Shown: piece after piece, positions 43,014 through 52,469 of the stretch | How the letters are laid out: every line of letters starts with the position of its first letter | Numbering within the stretch: position 1 is the first letter of the stretch | Assembly (NCBI RefSeq): GCF_052048135.1 | Contig: NZ_JBNAIM010000002.1 | Coordinates: 1,020,248-1,084,247, forward strand | Origin: Pelagibacter sp052048135 | Lineage (GTDB): Bacteria > Pseudomonadota > Alphaproteobacteria > Pelagibacterales > Pelagibacteraceae | Length of the DNA: 64,000 nucleotides | Direction of reading: 5' to 3' | Position numbers and translations under genes: made by a program | Notes under the pieces: generated by a model | What the model was told of the DNA's origin: nothing | Seen by the model: the letters and a program-made list of their open reading frames with translations, nothing else | The model's database searches: none

Positions 43014-43817
43014 TTAATTCCTATTAAGCTGACCTCCAAAAATATAACTTTCTATTTTTTTCGCTAAACCAGTTTCTATATTACAATCTACAATAACACC
43101 ACATAAAGTGGCATCACCTTTTGCAGGATAATGCTTAACTGAATCTTTTTTCATAAACCTATTTAAAGAATTATCTTTGTTCATTCCTATAACTGAATCA
43201 TAATCTCCACACATTCCTGCATCCGTTTGATAGGCTGTTCCATTTTTTAAAACTCTTGCATCATTAGTTGGAATATGAGTATGAGTACCAATTACAAGAG
43301 TTGCCTTTCCATCAAAAAAATGTCCTATAGCATTTTTTTCACTTGTGATTTCTCCATGGAAATCTACAATTAAAATGTCATAATCTTCTTTCAATTTATA
43401 TTTTTTTAAAAATTTTTCTGAAATTTCAAAAACATCATCACATTTTTTCATGAAAACATTCCCCATTAAATTTAAAACACCAATTTTTACATTTTGTTCA
43501 GTTGTATAAATTTCAAATCCTTTTCCTGGAGAAGGTTCAAATAAATTTTTTGGGCGAAGTAATCGATTTTCTTTGTCAATGAAATCCATTATATCTTTTT
43601 GATCCCATACATGATTCCCAGTTGTAATTACATTTACTCCACAATTAAAAAAATCTTGACATATTTCTTTTGTCAGTCCCACACCTGCCTCAGCTGCATT
43701 TTCTCCATTTACTATTACGAAATCGATATTATTTTTTTTAATTTGGTTAAGAAGATTGTTCATAATTTTAGAACAACCTGAAACTCCAATAACATCTCCT
43801 AAAAATAAAATTCTCAT
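43014..43817 (-). CDS. YmdB-type metallophosphoesterase (TIGR00282 family)
   Basis: Predicted calcineurin-fold phosphodiesterase; a B. subtilis relative hydrolyses 2',3'-cyclic nucleotides. The 267-residue protein has metal-site motifs in FLGDVIGVSG (Asp8), VNGENAAEAGVGL near 37, TTGNHVWDQ near 66, DFHGEITSEK near 150 and the GTHTHIPTNDARVL segment near 178. It overlaps the 5-formyltetrahydrofolate cyclo-ligase gene by 4 bp upstream and lies 6 bp before yebC. The natural substrate in this group is not established. Confidence 0.9.
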   Translation of the reverse strand: MRILFLGDVIGVSGCSKIMNNLLNQIKKNNIDFVIVNGENAAEAGVGLTKEICQDFFNCGVNVITTGNHVWDQKDIMDFIDKENRLLRPKNLFEPSPGKGFEIYTTEQNVKIGVLNLMGNVFMKKCDDVFEISEKFLKKYKLKEDYDILIVDFHGEITSEKNAIGHFFDGKATLVIGTHTHIPTNDARVLKNGTAYQTDAGMCGDYDSVIGMNKDNSLNRFMKKDSVKHYPAKGDATLCGVIVDCNIETGLAKKIESYIFGGQLNRN

Positions 43818-44356
43818 ACAATTCCTTTATTTGTTACTATGTGATCCAATTTAAAATCATATTTATTTGTTGGAATTTTTTTTAATTCTTGAAAAGAGTA
43901 AGCTAATCCAATTGTTATAACTTTTTTATTTTTTTTAATTTTATTAATGTATCTATCATAAAATCCACCACCATAACCAATCCTATTTAAGTCCTTATCA
44001 AAAGCAACTAATGGTACCAATAAAATATTTGGAAAAACTATTTTACTTGAAATAGGCTCTGGTATTCCATATCTATTTATTGAAAGAGGGTCGTCAATTG
44101 ACCAACGAAAAAAATCCATTTGAAAATTCTTTTTTATCTTTGGTAAAGAAATTTGGTAATTTTGTTTTTCAAATTTCTTTAAAATTTCAATTGGATTAAC
44201 TTCATAATTATAGGGATAATAGCCACCTACAATTTTCTTGTATCCCTTATTCTTTATCAAAATTTCTATTATATTTTTAAAATTAATAACTAAGTTATTA
44301 GAAATATTTTGTTTTCTAGTTTTAAGTATTTTTTTTCTAATTTCAGATTTATTCAC
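43814..44356 (-). CDS. 5-formyltetrahydrofolate cyclo-ligase
   Basis: Recycles 5-formyl-THF to methenyl-THF with ATP. The 180-residue protein shows MNKSEIRKKILKTRK at the N terminus, GGYYPYNYEVNP near 44, and the C-terminal signature LLVPLVAFDKDLNRIGYGGGFYDRYI near 112. It sits between zapA (9 bp) and the YmdB-like gene (4-bp overlap). In many proteobacteria the 6S RNA gene lies between zapA and this gene; here there is no room for it. Confidence 0.92.
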   Translation of the reverse strand: MNKSEIRKKILKTRKQNISNNLVINFKNIIEILIKNKGYKKIVGGYYPYNYEVNPIEILKKFEKQNYQISLPKIKKNFQMDFFRWSIDDPLSINRYGIPEPISSKIVFPNILLVPLVAFDKDLNRIGYGGGFYDRYINKIKKNKKVITIGLAYSFQELKKIPTNKYDFKLDHIVTNKGIV

Positions 44357-44365
44357 AAAAATTAA

Positions 44366-44809
44366 TTAAGATAAGTTCTCTAAATTTGCTTTTTCAACAA
44401 AGCTTGATATTTCATCAGCAGCTTCATCAATTAGTTTTTCGTAGTTTTTTTGATTTATTTCAATTTCATTTTTTAATTTAATATGATTTTCATTTAATTC
44501 TTTTATTTCTTGTTCTTTTCTATCTCTATATTCATAAATTAAAGATTTAAGTTCTTTGAATTTGTCGGAAAGGTTTTTTAATTCATCTTTTTTTTGTTCT
44601 ACTTTTTTTTTAGTCTCATAATATTCATCCATCACTTTTACAGCAGTAATAAGTAAAAGTTTATTTTCACCAAGATTCCCTAAATCATTTTTAAGATTAT
44701 TAAATTTTTGATTAATTTGAATTAATAGTTCCTCTAAATGTTCTTCTTGCCCATCTTCACAGGATAGCAAAAATTCTTTACCATTAAATTTAATACTTAC
44801 GTTTGCCAT
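44366..44809 (-). CDS. zapA: cell division protein ZapA
   Basis: Binds FtsZ and bundles protofilaments at midcell. The 147-residue protein starts MANVSIKFNGKEFLLSCEDGQEEHLEELLIQIN, typical of ZapA, with GENKLLLITAVKVMDEYYETK near 44. A long coiled coil follows (about 65-140), making it longer than E. coli ZapA (109 residues). It overlaps the upstream coiled-coil gene by 13 bp and is followed by the 5-FCL gene. Confidence 0.88.
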   Translation of the reverse strand: MANVSIKFNGKEFLLSCEDGQEEHLEELLIQINQKFNNLKNDLGNLGENKLLLITAVKVMDEYYETKKKVEQKKDELKNLSDKFKELKSLIYEYRDRKEQEIKELNENHIKLKNEIEINQKNYEKLIDEAADEISSFVEKANLENLS

Positions 44810-45120
44810 TTATCTATTTCATCTATTAAAGTATCTGTTTCTTGATTTAATTCATCAATTTTCTCTGAGAACTCTATGTGTTTTTTTAGCTCTACTTTTT
44901 CTTGATTTTGAAATTCCTCTAATTTTTTACTTAAATCATTGTAATCAGTTACCAAACTTTTATATTTTTCCTCTAATTCTTGCTTTTCAATTTCTAATTG
45001 ATTTTTTTGAGTACTTAAATCTGTAATATCTTTTTTTATATCCCGATTTTTTAGATTTAAGTTTTTTAATTTTGTTAACGCTAAATTAAGTTTTTTTTCT
45101 TTTTCGATCACAGAATTCAT
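44797..45120 (-). CDS. small coiled-coil protein upstream of zapA (DUF4164-like)
   Basis: A 107-residue protein that is almost entirely predicted coiled coil with heptad-like Leu/Ile and dense Lys/Glu (LEIEKQELEEKYKSLVTDYN, DELNQETDTLIDEIDKWQ). Small coiled-coil genes of DUF4164 type lie directly before zapA in many Alphaproteobacteria. Overlap of 13 bp with zapA suggests coupled expression and a shared division role. No motif identifies a precise function. Confidence 0.75.
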   Translation of the reverse strand: MNSVIEKEKKLNLALTKLKNLNLKNRDIKKDITDLSTQKNQLEIEKQELEEKYKSLVTDYNDLSKKLEEFQNQEKVELKKHIEFSEKIDELNQETDTLIDEIDKWQT

Positions 45121-45175
45121 ATATATATAATTATATTATTAAATAGAATCTTCTTAGTCTAGACAGGATAATTGC

Positions 45176-47116
45176 TTGAACAAACTTTATAAAGAATTAG
45201 CAAATTGTATTAGATTTTTATCTATTGATGCTGTTCAAAAAGCAAATTCTGGACATCCTGGGATGCCAATGGGAATGGCGGATGTAGCAACAGTTCTTTT
45301 TAGAGATTTTTTAAATTTTAACCCTAAAAATCCAAGTTGGATTAATAGAGATAGATTTGTGCTTTCAGCAGGTCATGGATCAATGCTACTTTACTCATTA
45401 CTTTACCTAACCGGTTATAAAAGAATTTCTTTACAAGATATAAAAAAATTTAGACAACTAGACTCAATATGTGCAGGTCATCCTGAATATCACCCTAATA
45501 CAGGTATTGAAACTACAACAGGACCATTAGGACAGGGAATTTCTAATGCTGTTGGATTTGCAATTTCTGAAGAAATCCAAAAAAATAGATTTGGTAAAAA
45601 GAAAATCAATCACAAAACCTATGTGCTTGCAGGTGATGGTTGTTTAATGGAGGGGATAAGTCACGAAGCTTTAAGTCTCGCTGGACATTTAAAACTAAAA
45701 AATCTCATATTATTATTTGATAATAATTCTATTTCAATTGATGGTCCAACTAATCTAGCTGTTTCAGACGATCATGAAAAAAGATTTAAAAGTTATGGCT
45801 GGAACTATATAAAAATAAATGGTCATAACTATAAAGAGATTTCAAAAGCTCTAAATAAAGCTCAAAAATCTAAAAAACCTATCGCAATTTCTTGTAAAAC
45901 AACAATTGGTTACGGATCACCTAATAAAGGTGGAAAAGCATCTTCTCATGGAAGTCCTTTGGGTGAGGAAGAAATTAAATTAGTCAGAAAAAAACTGAAG
46001 TGGAATTATGAGCCTTTTATAATACCAGATTATTTATTAGATGAATGGAGAAATATAGGAAAAAAAGCAGAACAAAAAGCAAAAAAACAAGATATAAAAT
46101 TTAAAAAAAATTTAAATAGTTACAAAATAACTTCATTAAAAAATTTAATTGAAAATTCAAAAAATGAATATTTAAAAAATTTAAAATCAATTGCTACAAG
46201 AAAAACTTCTGAGATGTTTTTAGATATTGCAACTAAATTGCCAAATTTAATTGGTGGCTCAGCTGACTTAGCTGGTTCAAATAATACCAAAACAAAAAAT
46301 CATAAAATAATTAAACCAGGTAATTTCTCAGGAAATTATATTCATTTTGGAGTAAGAGAACATGCCATGTGTGGGATAATGAATGGAATAGCCTTACATA
46401 GTGATCTAATTCCTTATGGTGGAACTTTTTTAATATTCAGTGATTATTGTAAGCCATCAATTAGATTAGCTGCAATGATGAAACAAAGAGTTATCTATAT
46501 ATTTACACATGACTCTATCGGGTTAGGTGAAGATGGTCCTACTCATCAACCAATAGAGCAATTAACAAGTCTTAGATCAATTCCAAACTTAAACGTATTT
46601 AGACCATCTGACCTAATTGAAACTTTTGAATGTTGGCAATTAGCAATTGAAAGTAAAAACACACCAAGCGTTATAGCTTTAACCAGACAAGGGATTAAAC
46701 CAGTGAGAGTAAATAGATCATCTAAAAATGAGTCATCAGCCGGAGCATACGAAATTTCAAGAACTGGAGATAGTATAAATGTTACAATTATAGGAACTGG
46801 ATCTGAAACTAGTTTGGCAAGTGAAGTTAGTCATAAATTAGCCACAGAAGGTATTTATTCCAAAGTTATATCAATGCCTTGCCAAAGATTATTTGACCAA
46901 CAAAGTGAAGGCTATAAAAATAAGATTTTAAATGAGACTGAACTTGTTGTTTCAATTGAAGCTTCTGAAACAAGTTATTGGAAAAAGTATACTGGTAGAA
47001 GTGGATTAAATTTCGGAATAAATGATTTTGGAAAAAGTGCTCCTTATAAAGATATTTATGATCACTTTGAATTAAATCCAGAGAGTATTATAAAAAAAAT
47101 CAAACAGCAATTATGA
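45176..47116 (+). CDS. tkt: transketolase
   Basis: Thiamine-diphosphate enzyme of the non-oxidative pentose phosphate pathway. The start is TTG at 45176, with AGGA at 45165-45168 seven bases upstream; the resulting N terminus NKLYKELANCIRFLSIDAVQKANSGHPGMPMGMAD aligns with the family from its first residues. The 646-residue protein has the TPP motif GDGCLMEGISHEALSLAGH near 154, PLGQGISNAVGFA near 118, and FGVREHAMCGIMNGIALH near 391. It leads a rightward run tkt-gap-pgk-fba-thiE-efp-suhB and overlaps gap by 4 bp. Confidence 0.97.
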   Translation: MNKLYKELANCIRFLSIDAVQKANSGHPGMPMGMADVATVLFRDFLNFNPKNPSWINRDRFVLSAGHGSMLLYSLLYLTGYKRISLQDIKKFRQLDSICAGHPEYHPNTGIETTTGPLGQGISNAVGFAISEEIQKNRFGKKKINHKTYVLAGDGCLMEGISHEALSLAGHLKLKNLILLFDNNSISIDGPTNLAVSDDHEKRFKSYGWNYIKINGHNYKEISKALNKAQKSKKPIAISCKTTIGYGSPNKGGKASSHGSPLGEEEIKLVRKKLKWNYEPFIIPDYLLDEWRNIGKKAEQKAKKQDIKFKKNLNSYKITSLKNLIENSKNEYLKNLKSIATRKTSEMFLDIATKLPNLIGGSADLAGSNNTKTKNHKIIKPGNFSGNYIHFGVREHAMCGIMNGIALHSDLIPYGGTFLIFSDYCKPSIRLAAMMKQRVIYIFTHDSIGLGEDGPTHQPIEQLTSLRSIPNLNVFRPSDLIETFECWQLAIESKNTPSVIALTRQGIKPVRVNRSSKNESSAGAYEISRTGDSINVTIIGTGSETSLASEVSHKLATEGIYSKVISMPCQRLFDQQSEGYKNKILNETELVVSIEASETSYWKKYTGRSGLNFGINDFGKSAPYKDIYDHFELNPESIIKKIKQQL

Positions 47117-48114
47117 GTATAAAAGTTGGTATTAATGGGATGGGTAGAATCGGTAGAATGATCATCCGATCTATTATTGAAAACGATAATAAGAATATTG
47201 AAATAAAGCATATTAACAACAGAACCAGCTCTGAAGCTTGCGCATCTCTATTAAAATATGATTCAATTCATGGAAAATTTAATGCTGAAATTGATTTTGA
47301 TGAAAGACACTTAATTATCAACAAGAAAAAAATTACTTTTAGTCAAGAAACAAATTTAGAAAACATTAATTGGAGTATGTATGGCGTCGATTATGTTTTT
47401 GAGTGCACTGGTAAATTTAATTCTAAGGATAAATTATTACCACATCTTAATAATGGAGCAAAAAAAGTTTTAGTATCAGCTCCATGTAAAGATGCAGATA
47501 AAACTATAGTATTTGGAGTAAATGAGACAGAGTTAAAAAAAGATGATAAGATTATTTCTGCTGCATCCTGTACAACAAATTGCCTAGCGCCTGTTGCTCA
47601 CGTTCTTAATGAAAACTTTGAAATTGAAAAAGGTTTTATGACAACAATCCATGCTTTCACAAGTGATCAAAGAATTTTAGATAACTCACATAAAGATCCT
47701 AGAAGAGCTAGATCTGCAAGCCAATCTATTGTGCCAACCTCAACTGGTGCCTCTAAAGCTATTGGTGAAATTATACCCTCTCTTAAAGGTAAATTAGAGG
47801 GAGTTGCGATGAGAGTGCCTACACCAAATGTTTCATTAGTTGAGCTGGTATTTTGCACAAAAAAAGATTTAAGTATTGAAAAAATTAATTCAGCATTTCA
47901 AAATTTTAGTAAAAAAAATAAAGTTCTTGAAATCACAAAAGAAAAACTTGTATCTATAGACTTTAATCACAATCCCTCTTCTTCAATTGTAGACTCTAGT
48001 TTAACAAATGTAGTAGGCAAAAATATGGGTAAAATTTCAGCGTGGTATGATAATGAATGGGGTTTTTCAAATAGAATGTGTGATATCGCTGAATACCTTC
48101 ATAAGATTTCTTAA
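47113..48114 (+). CDS. gap: glyceraldehyde-3-phosphate dehydrogenase, type I
   Basis: Glycolytic/gluconeogenic dehydrogenase. The 333-residue protein has the Rossmann motif GINGMGRIGR at 6-15, catalytic Cys153 in SAASCTTNCLAP and the conserved ARSASQSIVPTSTGASKAIGE near 205. The end of beta-strand 2 reads HINNRTSS, whereas NAD-dependent enzymes normally have an Asp here (IND), so cofactor preference may be relaxed or shifted to NADP. It overlaps tkt by 4 bp and pgk by 1 bp, and so belongs to the carbon-metabolism operon. Confidence 0.96.
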   Translation: MSIKVGINGMGRIGRMIIRSIIENDNKNIEIKHINNRTSSEACASLLKYDSIHGKFNAEIDFDERHLIINKKKITFSQETNLENINWSMYGVDYVFECTGKFNSKDKLLPHLNNGAKKVLVSAPCKDADKTIVFGVNETELKKDDKIISAASCTTNCLAPVAHVLNENFEIEKGFMTTIHAFTSDQRILDNSHKDPRRARSASQSIVPTSTGASKAIGEIIPSLKGKLEGVAMRVPTPNVSLVELVFCTKKDLSIEKINSAFQNFSKKNKVLEITKEKLVSIDFNHNPSSSIVDSSLTNVVGKNMGKISAWYDNEWGFSNRMCDIAEYLHKIS

Positions 48115-49292
48115 TGAACCGTATTAAAGATCATGAAAATCTTAATCACAAAAAAGTTTTATTAAGATTAGATTTAAATGTTCCATTAAAAAATGGAATT
48201 ATTACAGACCACACTAGAATAGATAAAATTCTTCCAATAATTGAATTTTTATTAAACAAAAATTCAAAAATTATAATAATTTCTCATGTTGGACGACCAA
48301 AAGGAAAAGTAAATAAAGAACTTTCATTAAAGCCAATTTGTGAAAGTTTAGAAAAAAAAATAAATAAAAAAATTAAAATTTTAAATGAAAATATTTTTGA
48401 ATTAAAGAAAGATGATTTATTTAAAAATTCTAAAGAACAAATTGTTTTTTTAGAAAATATAAGATTTTATGAAGAAGAAGAAAAAAATGACCAAAATTTT
48501 TCAAAACATTTGGCCGAGTTGGCAGACTTGTACGTAAACGATGCTTTTTCTTGTTCTCATAGAGCTCATGCTTCAGTGTGTAAAATAACAGAATTTTTGC
48601 CATCTTTTGCTGGATTGCAATTGGAAACAGAAATAAATGCTTTAAAAAAAGTTACCACAGAAATTAAAAGACCTGTGACTTGTATTATTGGAGGGTCAAA
48701 AATTTCAACTAAAATTGGAATAATAAAAAACTTAATACCTAAATTTGATAATATTTTAATCGTAGGTGGAATGGCAAACAATATAATCAAATACAAAGGT
48801 AATCCAATAGGTAAATCAATAAGTGAAGATAATTGTGAGACAATAATTGAAGAAATTTTTGAAACTTCAAATAATTACTCCTGTAAAATCTATTATCCAG
48901 AGGATGTATTAGTAGGAAAAAATATGAATGATAAATCAAGAATTAAAAAACTTGATGAAATAACAGATGATGATTTCATATTAGATATTGGTCCGAAAAC
49001 TGTTAATAAAATCAAAGATATCATTGAAAAAAGCAAAACAGTTCTGTGGAATGGACCTGCGGGTTATTTTGAAAATTCAAACTTTGCAAAAGGTAGTTAT
49101 GAAATTGCAAAATCAATTATTAAAAAAAATAAAGATAAATCAATTTACTCTGTTGTGGGTGGTGGAGATACAATATCTGTAATAAACCAAATCAATGCAA
49201 TAAGAGATTTTAACTTTGTTTCAACTGCTGGTGGTGCATTCTTAGAATACCTTGAAGGAAAAGAACTTCCTGGTATAAAAGCTCTAAATTGA
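48114..49292 (+). CDS. pgk: phosphoglycerate kinase
   Basis: Interconverts 1,3-bisphosphoglycerate and 3-phosphoglycerate with ADP/ATP. The 392-residue protein has the substrate-binding LLRLDLNVPLKNG near 16, HVGRPKGK near 58, NDAFSCSHRAHAS near 143, and C-terminal nucleotide-site motifs LWNGPAGYFE and VVGGGDTISV. It starts on the last base of the gap stop (ATGA-type junction) and is followed by the aldolase gene after one base. Confidence 0.97.
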   Translation: MNRIKDHENLNHKKVLLRLDLNVPLKNGIITDHTRIDKILPIIEFLLNKNSKIIIISHVGRPKGKVNKELSLKPICESLEKKINKKIKILNENIFELKKDDLFKNSKEQIVFLENIRFYEEEEKNDQNFSKHLAELADLYVNDAFSCSHRAHASVCKITEFLPSFAGLQLETEINALKKVTTEIKRPVTCIIGGSKISTKIGIIKNLIPKFDNILIVGGMANNIIKYKGNPIGKSISEDNCETIIEEIFETSNNYSCKIYYPEDVLVGKNMNDKSRIKKLDEITDDDFILDIGPKTVNKIKDIIEKSKTVLWNGPAGYFENSNFAKGSYEIAKSIIKKNKDKSIYSVVGGGDTISVINQINAIRDFNFVSTAGGAFLEYLEGKELPGIKALN

Positions 49293-49293
49293 C

Positions 49294-50304
49294 ATGTCAG
49301 AATTAAATAACATAGCACTTAAAATTCTTGAAAATGGAAAAGGAGTTTTGGCAGCTGATGAAAGCACTGCAACAATGACTAAAAGATTGGAAAGTGTAAA
49401 AATTCCATCAACTCCAGAAAATAGACTGTTATTTAGAGAAACACTTTTTACTGCCTCAAGTATGAAAGAATGTATTGGAGGTGTAATTTTATATGATGAA
49501 ACAATAAAACAAACATCCTCAAAAAAAAATAAAATCCCAGAATTAATTTCAAAAATTGGTTCAAATCCAGGTATAAAAGTTGATACTGGTGCTAAAATTT
49601 TAGCTGGCTCACCAAACGAAAAAATCACAGAGGGTTTAGATGGTTTAAGAGAAAGATTAAAAGAGTATTATAAGCTTGGTGCAAAATTTACAAAATGGCG
49701 AGGCGTCTACAGTATATCTAAAAATTTCCCAAGCAAACTCTCAATACAATCTAATGCTCATGCATTAGCTAGATATTCTGCTTTGGTTCAAGAATGTAAT
49801 ATGGTTCCAATTGTAGAACCTGAAGTCCTTATGGATGGAGAGCATTCGGCAAAAGATTGCTATGAAAAAACTTCAGAAGTAATTAAAAAATGCTTTGAAG
49901 AATTGATTTTACATAAAGTAGATTTAAGAGGAATTATATTAAAACCTAATATGATCTTGGCTGGAAATAAATCTAAAGATAAAATTTCAAACGAGGAAGT
50001 TGCAAAATTAACTTTACAATGTTTGAAGAATTCAGTTCCATCAGAAGTGCCTGGAATAGCTTTTTTATCTGGAGGACAATCAGAAATAGAGGCAACCGAA
50101 AATTTAAACTTGATTAATAAATATAATGATACAAGCTTTATAATGAGCTATTCTTATGGTCGAGCTCTTCAACAAAGCGCCTTAAAATTTTGGTCAAAAG
50201 ATATAAATAATATTGAAGGCACCCAAAAAGTTTTTAACCACCGAGCGAAAATGAATACGTTGGCTGCTCAAGGAAAATGGTCAAAAGAGCTTGAGAATAA
50301 ATAA
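49294..50304 (+). CDS. class I fructose-bisphosphate aldolase (eukaryotic-type)
   Basis: Schiff-base aldolase splitting fructose 1,6-bisphosphate. The 336-residue protein resembles the animal/plant-type class I family: GKGVLAADESTATMTKRLESV near 17, FTKWRGVYSI near 128, VPIVEPEVLMDG near 170, and the Schiff-base Lys217 in GIILKPNMIL. The C-terminal GGQSEIEATENLNLIN corresponds to the phosphate-binding segment. It is co-linear with gap and pgk and overlaps thiE by 14 bp. Class II (fbaA) is not in the window. Confidence 0.95.
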   Translation: MSELNNIALKILENGKGVLAADESTATMTKRLESVKIPSTPENRLLFRETLFTASSMKECIGGVILYDETIKQTSSKKNKIPELISKIGSNPGIKVDTGAKILAGSPNEKITEGLDGLRERLKEYYKLGAKFTKWRGVYSISKNFPSKLSIQSNAHALARYSALVQECNMVPIVEPEVLMDGEHSAKDCYEKTSEVIKKCFEELILHKVDLRGIILKPNMILAGNKSKDKISNEEVAKLTLQCLKNSVPSEVPGIAFLSGGQSEIEATENLNLINKYNDTSFIMSYSYGRALQQSALKFWSKDINNIEGTQKVFNHRAKMNTLAAQGKWSKELENK

Positions 50305-50905
50305 AAAAAAATTTATCTACTTAATTTCACCTGTAAAGATTTACAAATCATTCTATTTTGATCTAATTGATATCCTAAAACAAAAAAAAGTTAGTTTTTT
50401 TCAATTAAGACTCAAAAAAGAAAATTTGAAAAAAAAGTTAATTATTGGAAAAAAAATCAAAAAAATTTGTAAAAAATTTAATGTAAAATTTTTAATCAAC
50501 GATGATGTTTATCTTGCAAAAAAACTTAATGCAGATGGATGCCATTTGGGTCAAAAAGATATGAATATCTCTGAGGCTAGAAAAATAATTGGAAATAAAA
50601 TAATTGGAATTACATGTCATAACTCTATAAAATTGGCAAAAGTTGCTTATAAAAATAAAGCTAATTACTTAGCTTTTGGAGCTTTCAATTACTCAAAAAC
50701 TAAAAAAGTTAAATATAGAGCATCACTAAATTTAATTAAAAAAGCTAGAAAGATAACAAAAGCTCCTATAGTTGCTATTGGTGGGATTAATGAAAATAAC
50801 TATAAAAATCTTTTGTTGAATAAAGCAAACTTTTTAGCTATCTCAAGCTACATTTGGAAAAATAAAAAACTAAAACCTAAAGATGCTATAAAAAAACTAA
50901 TATGA
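50291..50905 (+). CDS. thiE: thiamine-phosphate synthase (ThiE family)
   Basis: Joins HMP-PP and the thiazole phosphate to thiamine phosphate. The 204-residue protein starts at a TTG at 50291 inside the end of the aldolase gene. Motifs are QLRLKKENLKKK near 41, FLINDDVYLAKKLNADGCHLGQKDM near 68 (pyrophosphate/Mg site), GITCHNSIKLAKVA near 105, and APIVAIGGINENN near 158. The usual G-P-(I/V)-F-xT-xTK segment is altered to FGAFNYSKTKK, so activity on the standard substrates is probable but not certain. It overlaps efp by 4 bp. Confidence 0.85.
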   Translation: MRINKKKFIYLISPVKIYKSFYFDLIDILKQKKVSFFQLRLKKENLKKKLIIGKKIKKICKKFNVKFLINDDVYLAKKLNADGCHLGQKDMNISEARKIIGNKIIGITCHNSIKLAKVAYKNKANYLAFGAFNYSKTKKVKYRASLNLIKKARKITKAPIVAIGGINENNYKNLLLNKANFLAISSYIWKNKKLKPKDAIKKLI

Positions 50906-51462
50906 AGATTAATGCAGGAGAAATCAGAGTAGGTATGCTGATAGAATATAAAAATGATTTATGGCAAGTATTAAAAACACAACATGTAAAACCTGGTAAG
51001 GGTGGTGCATTCGCACAAGTTGAAATGAAAAGTGTTAACAAGAATACAAAACTAAATGAGAGATTTAGATCTAGTGAAAATGTAGAAAAAGCTTCCCTAG
51101 ATGAAACTAATTTCAATTATTTATACGATGATGAACAAAATTACTTTTTCATGGATCCTAAAACTTTTGAACAAACTGAGATAAAAAAAGAAATTATAGG
51201 TGAAAAAGGTAAATTACTAACTGAAAATCTTGAAGTAACCGTGAGTTTTTATAACGAAAAACCTATTTCTGTAGAGTTGCCAAATCAAGTTACATGCAAA
51301 ATTAAAAATACTGATGCAGCATTAAAAGGTCAAACTGTTTCTTCTTCTTACAAACCAGCTGTTTTAGAAAATGGTTTAAGTGTTCAAGTACCACCTTTTA
51401 TAGAAGCAGGTGATAACATTATCGTAGATACTAGAAATTTAGAATACGTTAAAAAAATTTAA
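50902..51462 (+). CDS. efp: elongation factor P
   Basis: Relieves ribosome stalling at polyproline. The 186-residue protein has the three beta-barrel domains of EF-P: KINAGEIRVGMLIEYKNDLWQVLKTQHVKPGKGGAFAQVE, with Lys33 at the tip loop in KPGKGG corresponding to the modified lysine of E. coli, and the C-terminal SSSYKPAVLENGLSVQVPPFIEAGDNIIVDTR. No epmA or epmB is in the window, so whether Lys33 is modified is unknown. It lies between thiE and suhB. Confidence 0.97.
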   Translation: MKINAGEIRVGMLIEYKNDLWQVLKTQHVKPGKGGAFAQVEMKSVNKNTKLNERFRSSENVEKASLDETNFNYLYDDEQNYFFMDPKTFEQTEIKKEIIGEKGKLLTENLEVTVSFYNEKPISVELPNQVTCKIKNTDAALKGQTVSSSYKPAVLENGLSVQVPPFIEAGDNIIVDTRNLEYVKKI

Positions 51463-51465
51463 ATC

Positions 51466-52203
51466 ATGAATTCTATATCCGCAAATCTTAATATTATGAT
51501 AAAAGCTTGTGAAAAAGCTTCCAAAATTTTAATAAGAGATTTTGGTGAATTAGAAAAACTACAAGTATCCAAAAAAGGTCCAAAAGATTTTGTGACAAAT
51601 TCAGATATAAAAGCAGAAAAAATCTTAATTGAAGAACTTAAAAAAGCTAGACCAAACTACTCAATAATAAGTGAAGAAAGTGGAATAGAAAAAAATAAAG
51701 ATGAAACCAATTTTTGGATCATTGATCCAATTGATGGAACGATTAATTTTTTACATGGTGTACCACACTTTGCTATTTCTATTGCGCTTAAAACAAAAAA
51801 TGAAATAGTTAGCGGACTAATTTTTGATCCTATTAAAGATGAAATGTTTTATGCAGAAAAAAATAATGGTGCTTTCTTTAACAATCAAAGAATTAGAGTC
51901 TCTAAAAAAAATAACATACAAGAATGCTTATTTGCGGTAGGAAAAATAAAAAATGAATTAGATTTAATTTGTAGAAGATCTGGATGTGCTGCGCTTGATA
52001 TGGCGTATGTGGCTTCTGGGAGGTATGATGGGTATTATCAAAAAAATTTAAATTTATGGGATATAGCTGCTGGAATTATATTAATAAAAGAAGCAGGAGG
52101 AATAGTTAATGAAATTGATCTATCTACCTTTAAAAATATAAAAGTTTTAGCCTCAAGTGCTGAAATTAATGCAAAATTTATTGAAAAAATAGATAACTTT
52201 TAA
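51466..52203 (+). CDS. suhB: inositol monophosphatase family protein (SuhB-like)
   Basis: Mg-dependent phosphatase fold; SuhB also acts in rRNA antitermination in E. coli. The 245-residue protein has DFVTNSDIKAEKILIEEL near 38, SEESG near 67, the metal-site WIIDPIDGTINFLHGVPHFAISIAL near 82, and the second signature LWDIAAGIILIKEAGGIV near 195. It follows efp by 3 bp. The physiological substrate in this organism is not visible from sequence. Confidence 0.92.
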   Translation: MNSISANLNIMIKACEKASKILIRDFGELEKLQVSKKGPKDFVTNSDIKAEKILIEELKKARPNYSIISEESGIEKNKDETNFWIIDPIDGTINFLHGVPHFAISIALKTKNEIVSGLIFDPIKDEMFYAEKNNGAFFNNQRIRVSKKNNIQECLFAVGKIKNELDLICRRSGCAALDMAYVASGRYDGYYQKNLNLWDIAAGIILIKEAGGIVNEIDLSTFKNIKVLASSAEINAKFIEKIDNF

Positions 52204-52238
52204 TTGTTTTAAAAAATTCTTTTGCTATAAGTCTCGTC

Positions 52239-52469
52239 ATGAAAGAAAAAATACACCCTAATTACCACACAATTAAAGTTGAAATGACAGATGGTTCACA
52301 GTTTGAAACAAAATCTACATGGGGGGCAGAAGGTGACGTTTTAAAATTAGAAATTGATCCAAAATCACACTCAGCTTGGACAGGTGGAAAACAAAAATTA
52401 ATGGACAAAGGTCGAATAAGTAAATTCAACAAAAAATTTAAAAACTTCAGATCAGATAATAAAAATTAA
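52239..52469 (+). CDS. rpmE: 50S ribosomal protein L31, cysteine-free form
   Basis: Large-subunit ribosomal protein at the intersubunit bridge. The 76-residue protein begins MKEKIHPNYHTIKVEMTDGS with TKSTWGAEGDVLKLEIDPKSHSAWTGG, matching alphaproteobacterial L31. It contains no cysteine, so it is the C-minus type that does not bind zinc. Its stop shares a base with the ATG of the following TrcR-like gene (TAATG junction). Confidence 0.96.
   Translation: MKEKIHPNYHTIKVEMTDGSQFETKSTWGAEGDVLKLEIDPKSHSAWTGGKQKLMDKGRISKFNKKFKNFRSDNKN

Noticed and set aside
44357..44365. 6S RNA gene between zapA and 5-FCL
   Set aside because: Only 9 bp separates the genes, so the RNA is not at this usual location.
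50250..50330. TPP riboswitch ahead of thiE
   Set aside because: thiE begins inside the aldolase gene with no leader, and no THI-box sequence is seen there or before thiD.
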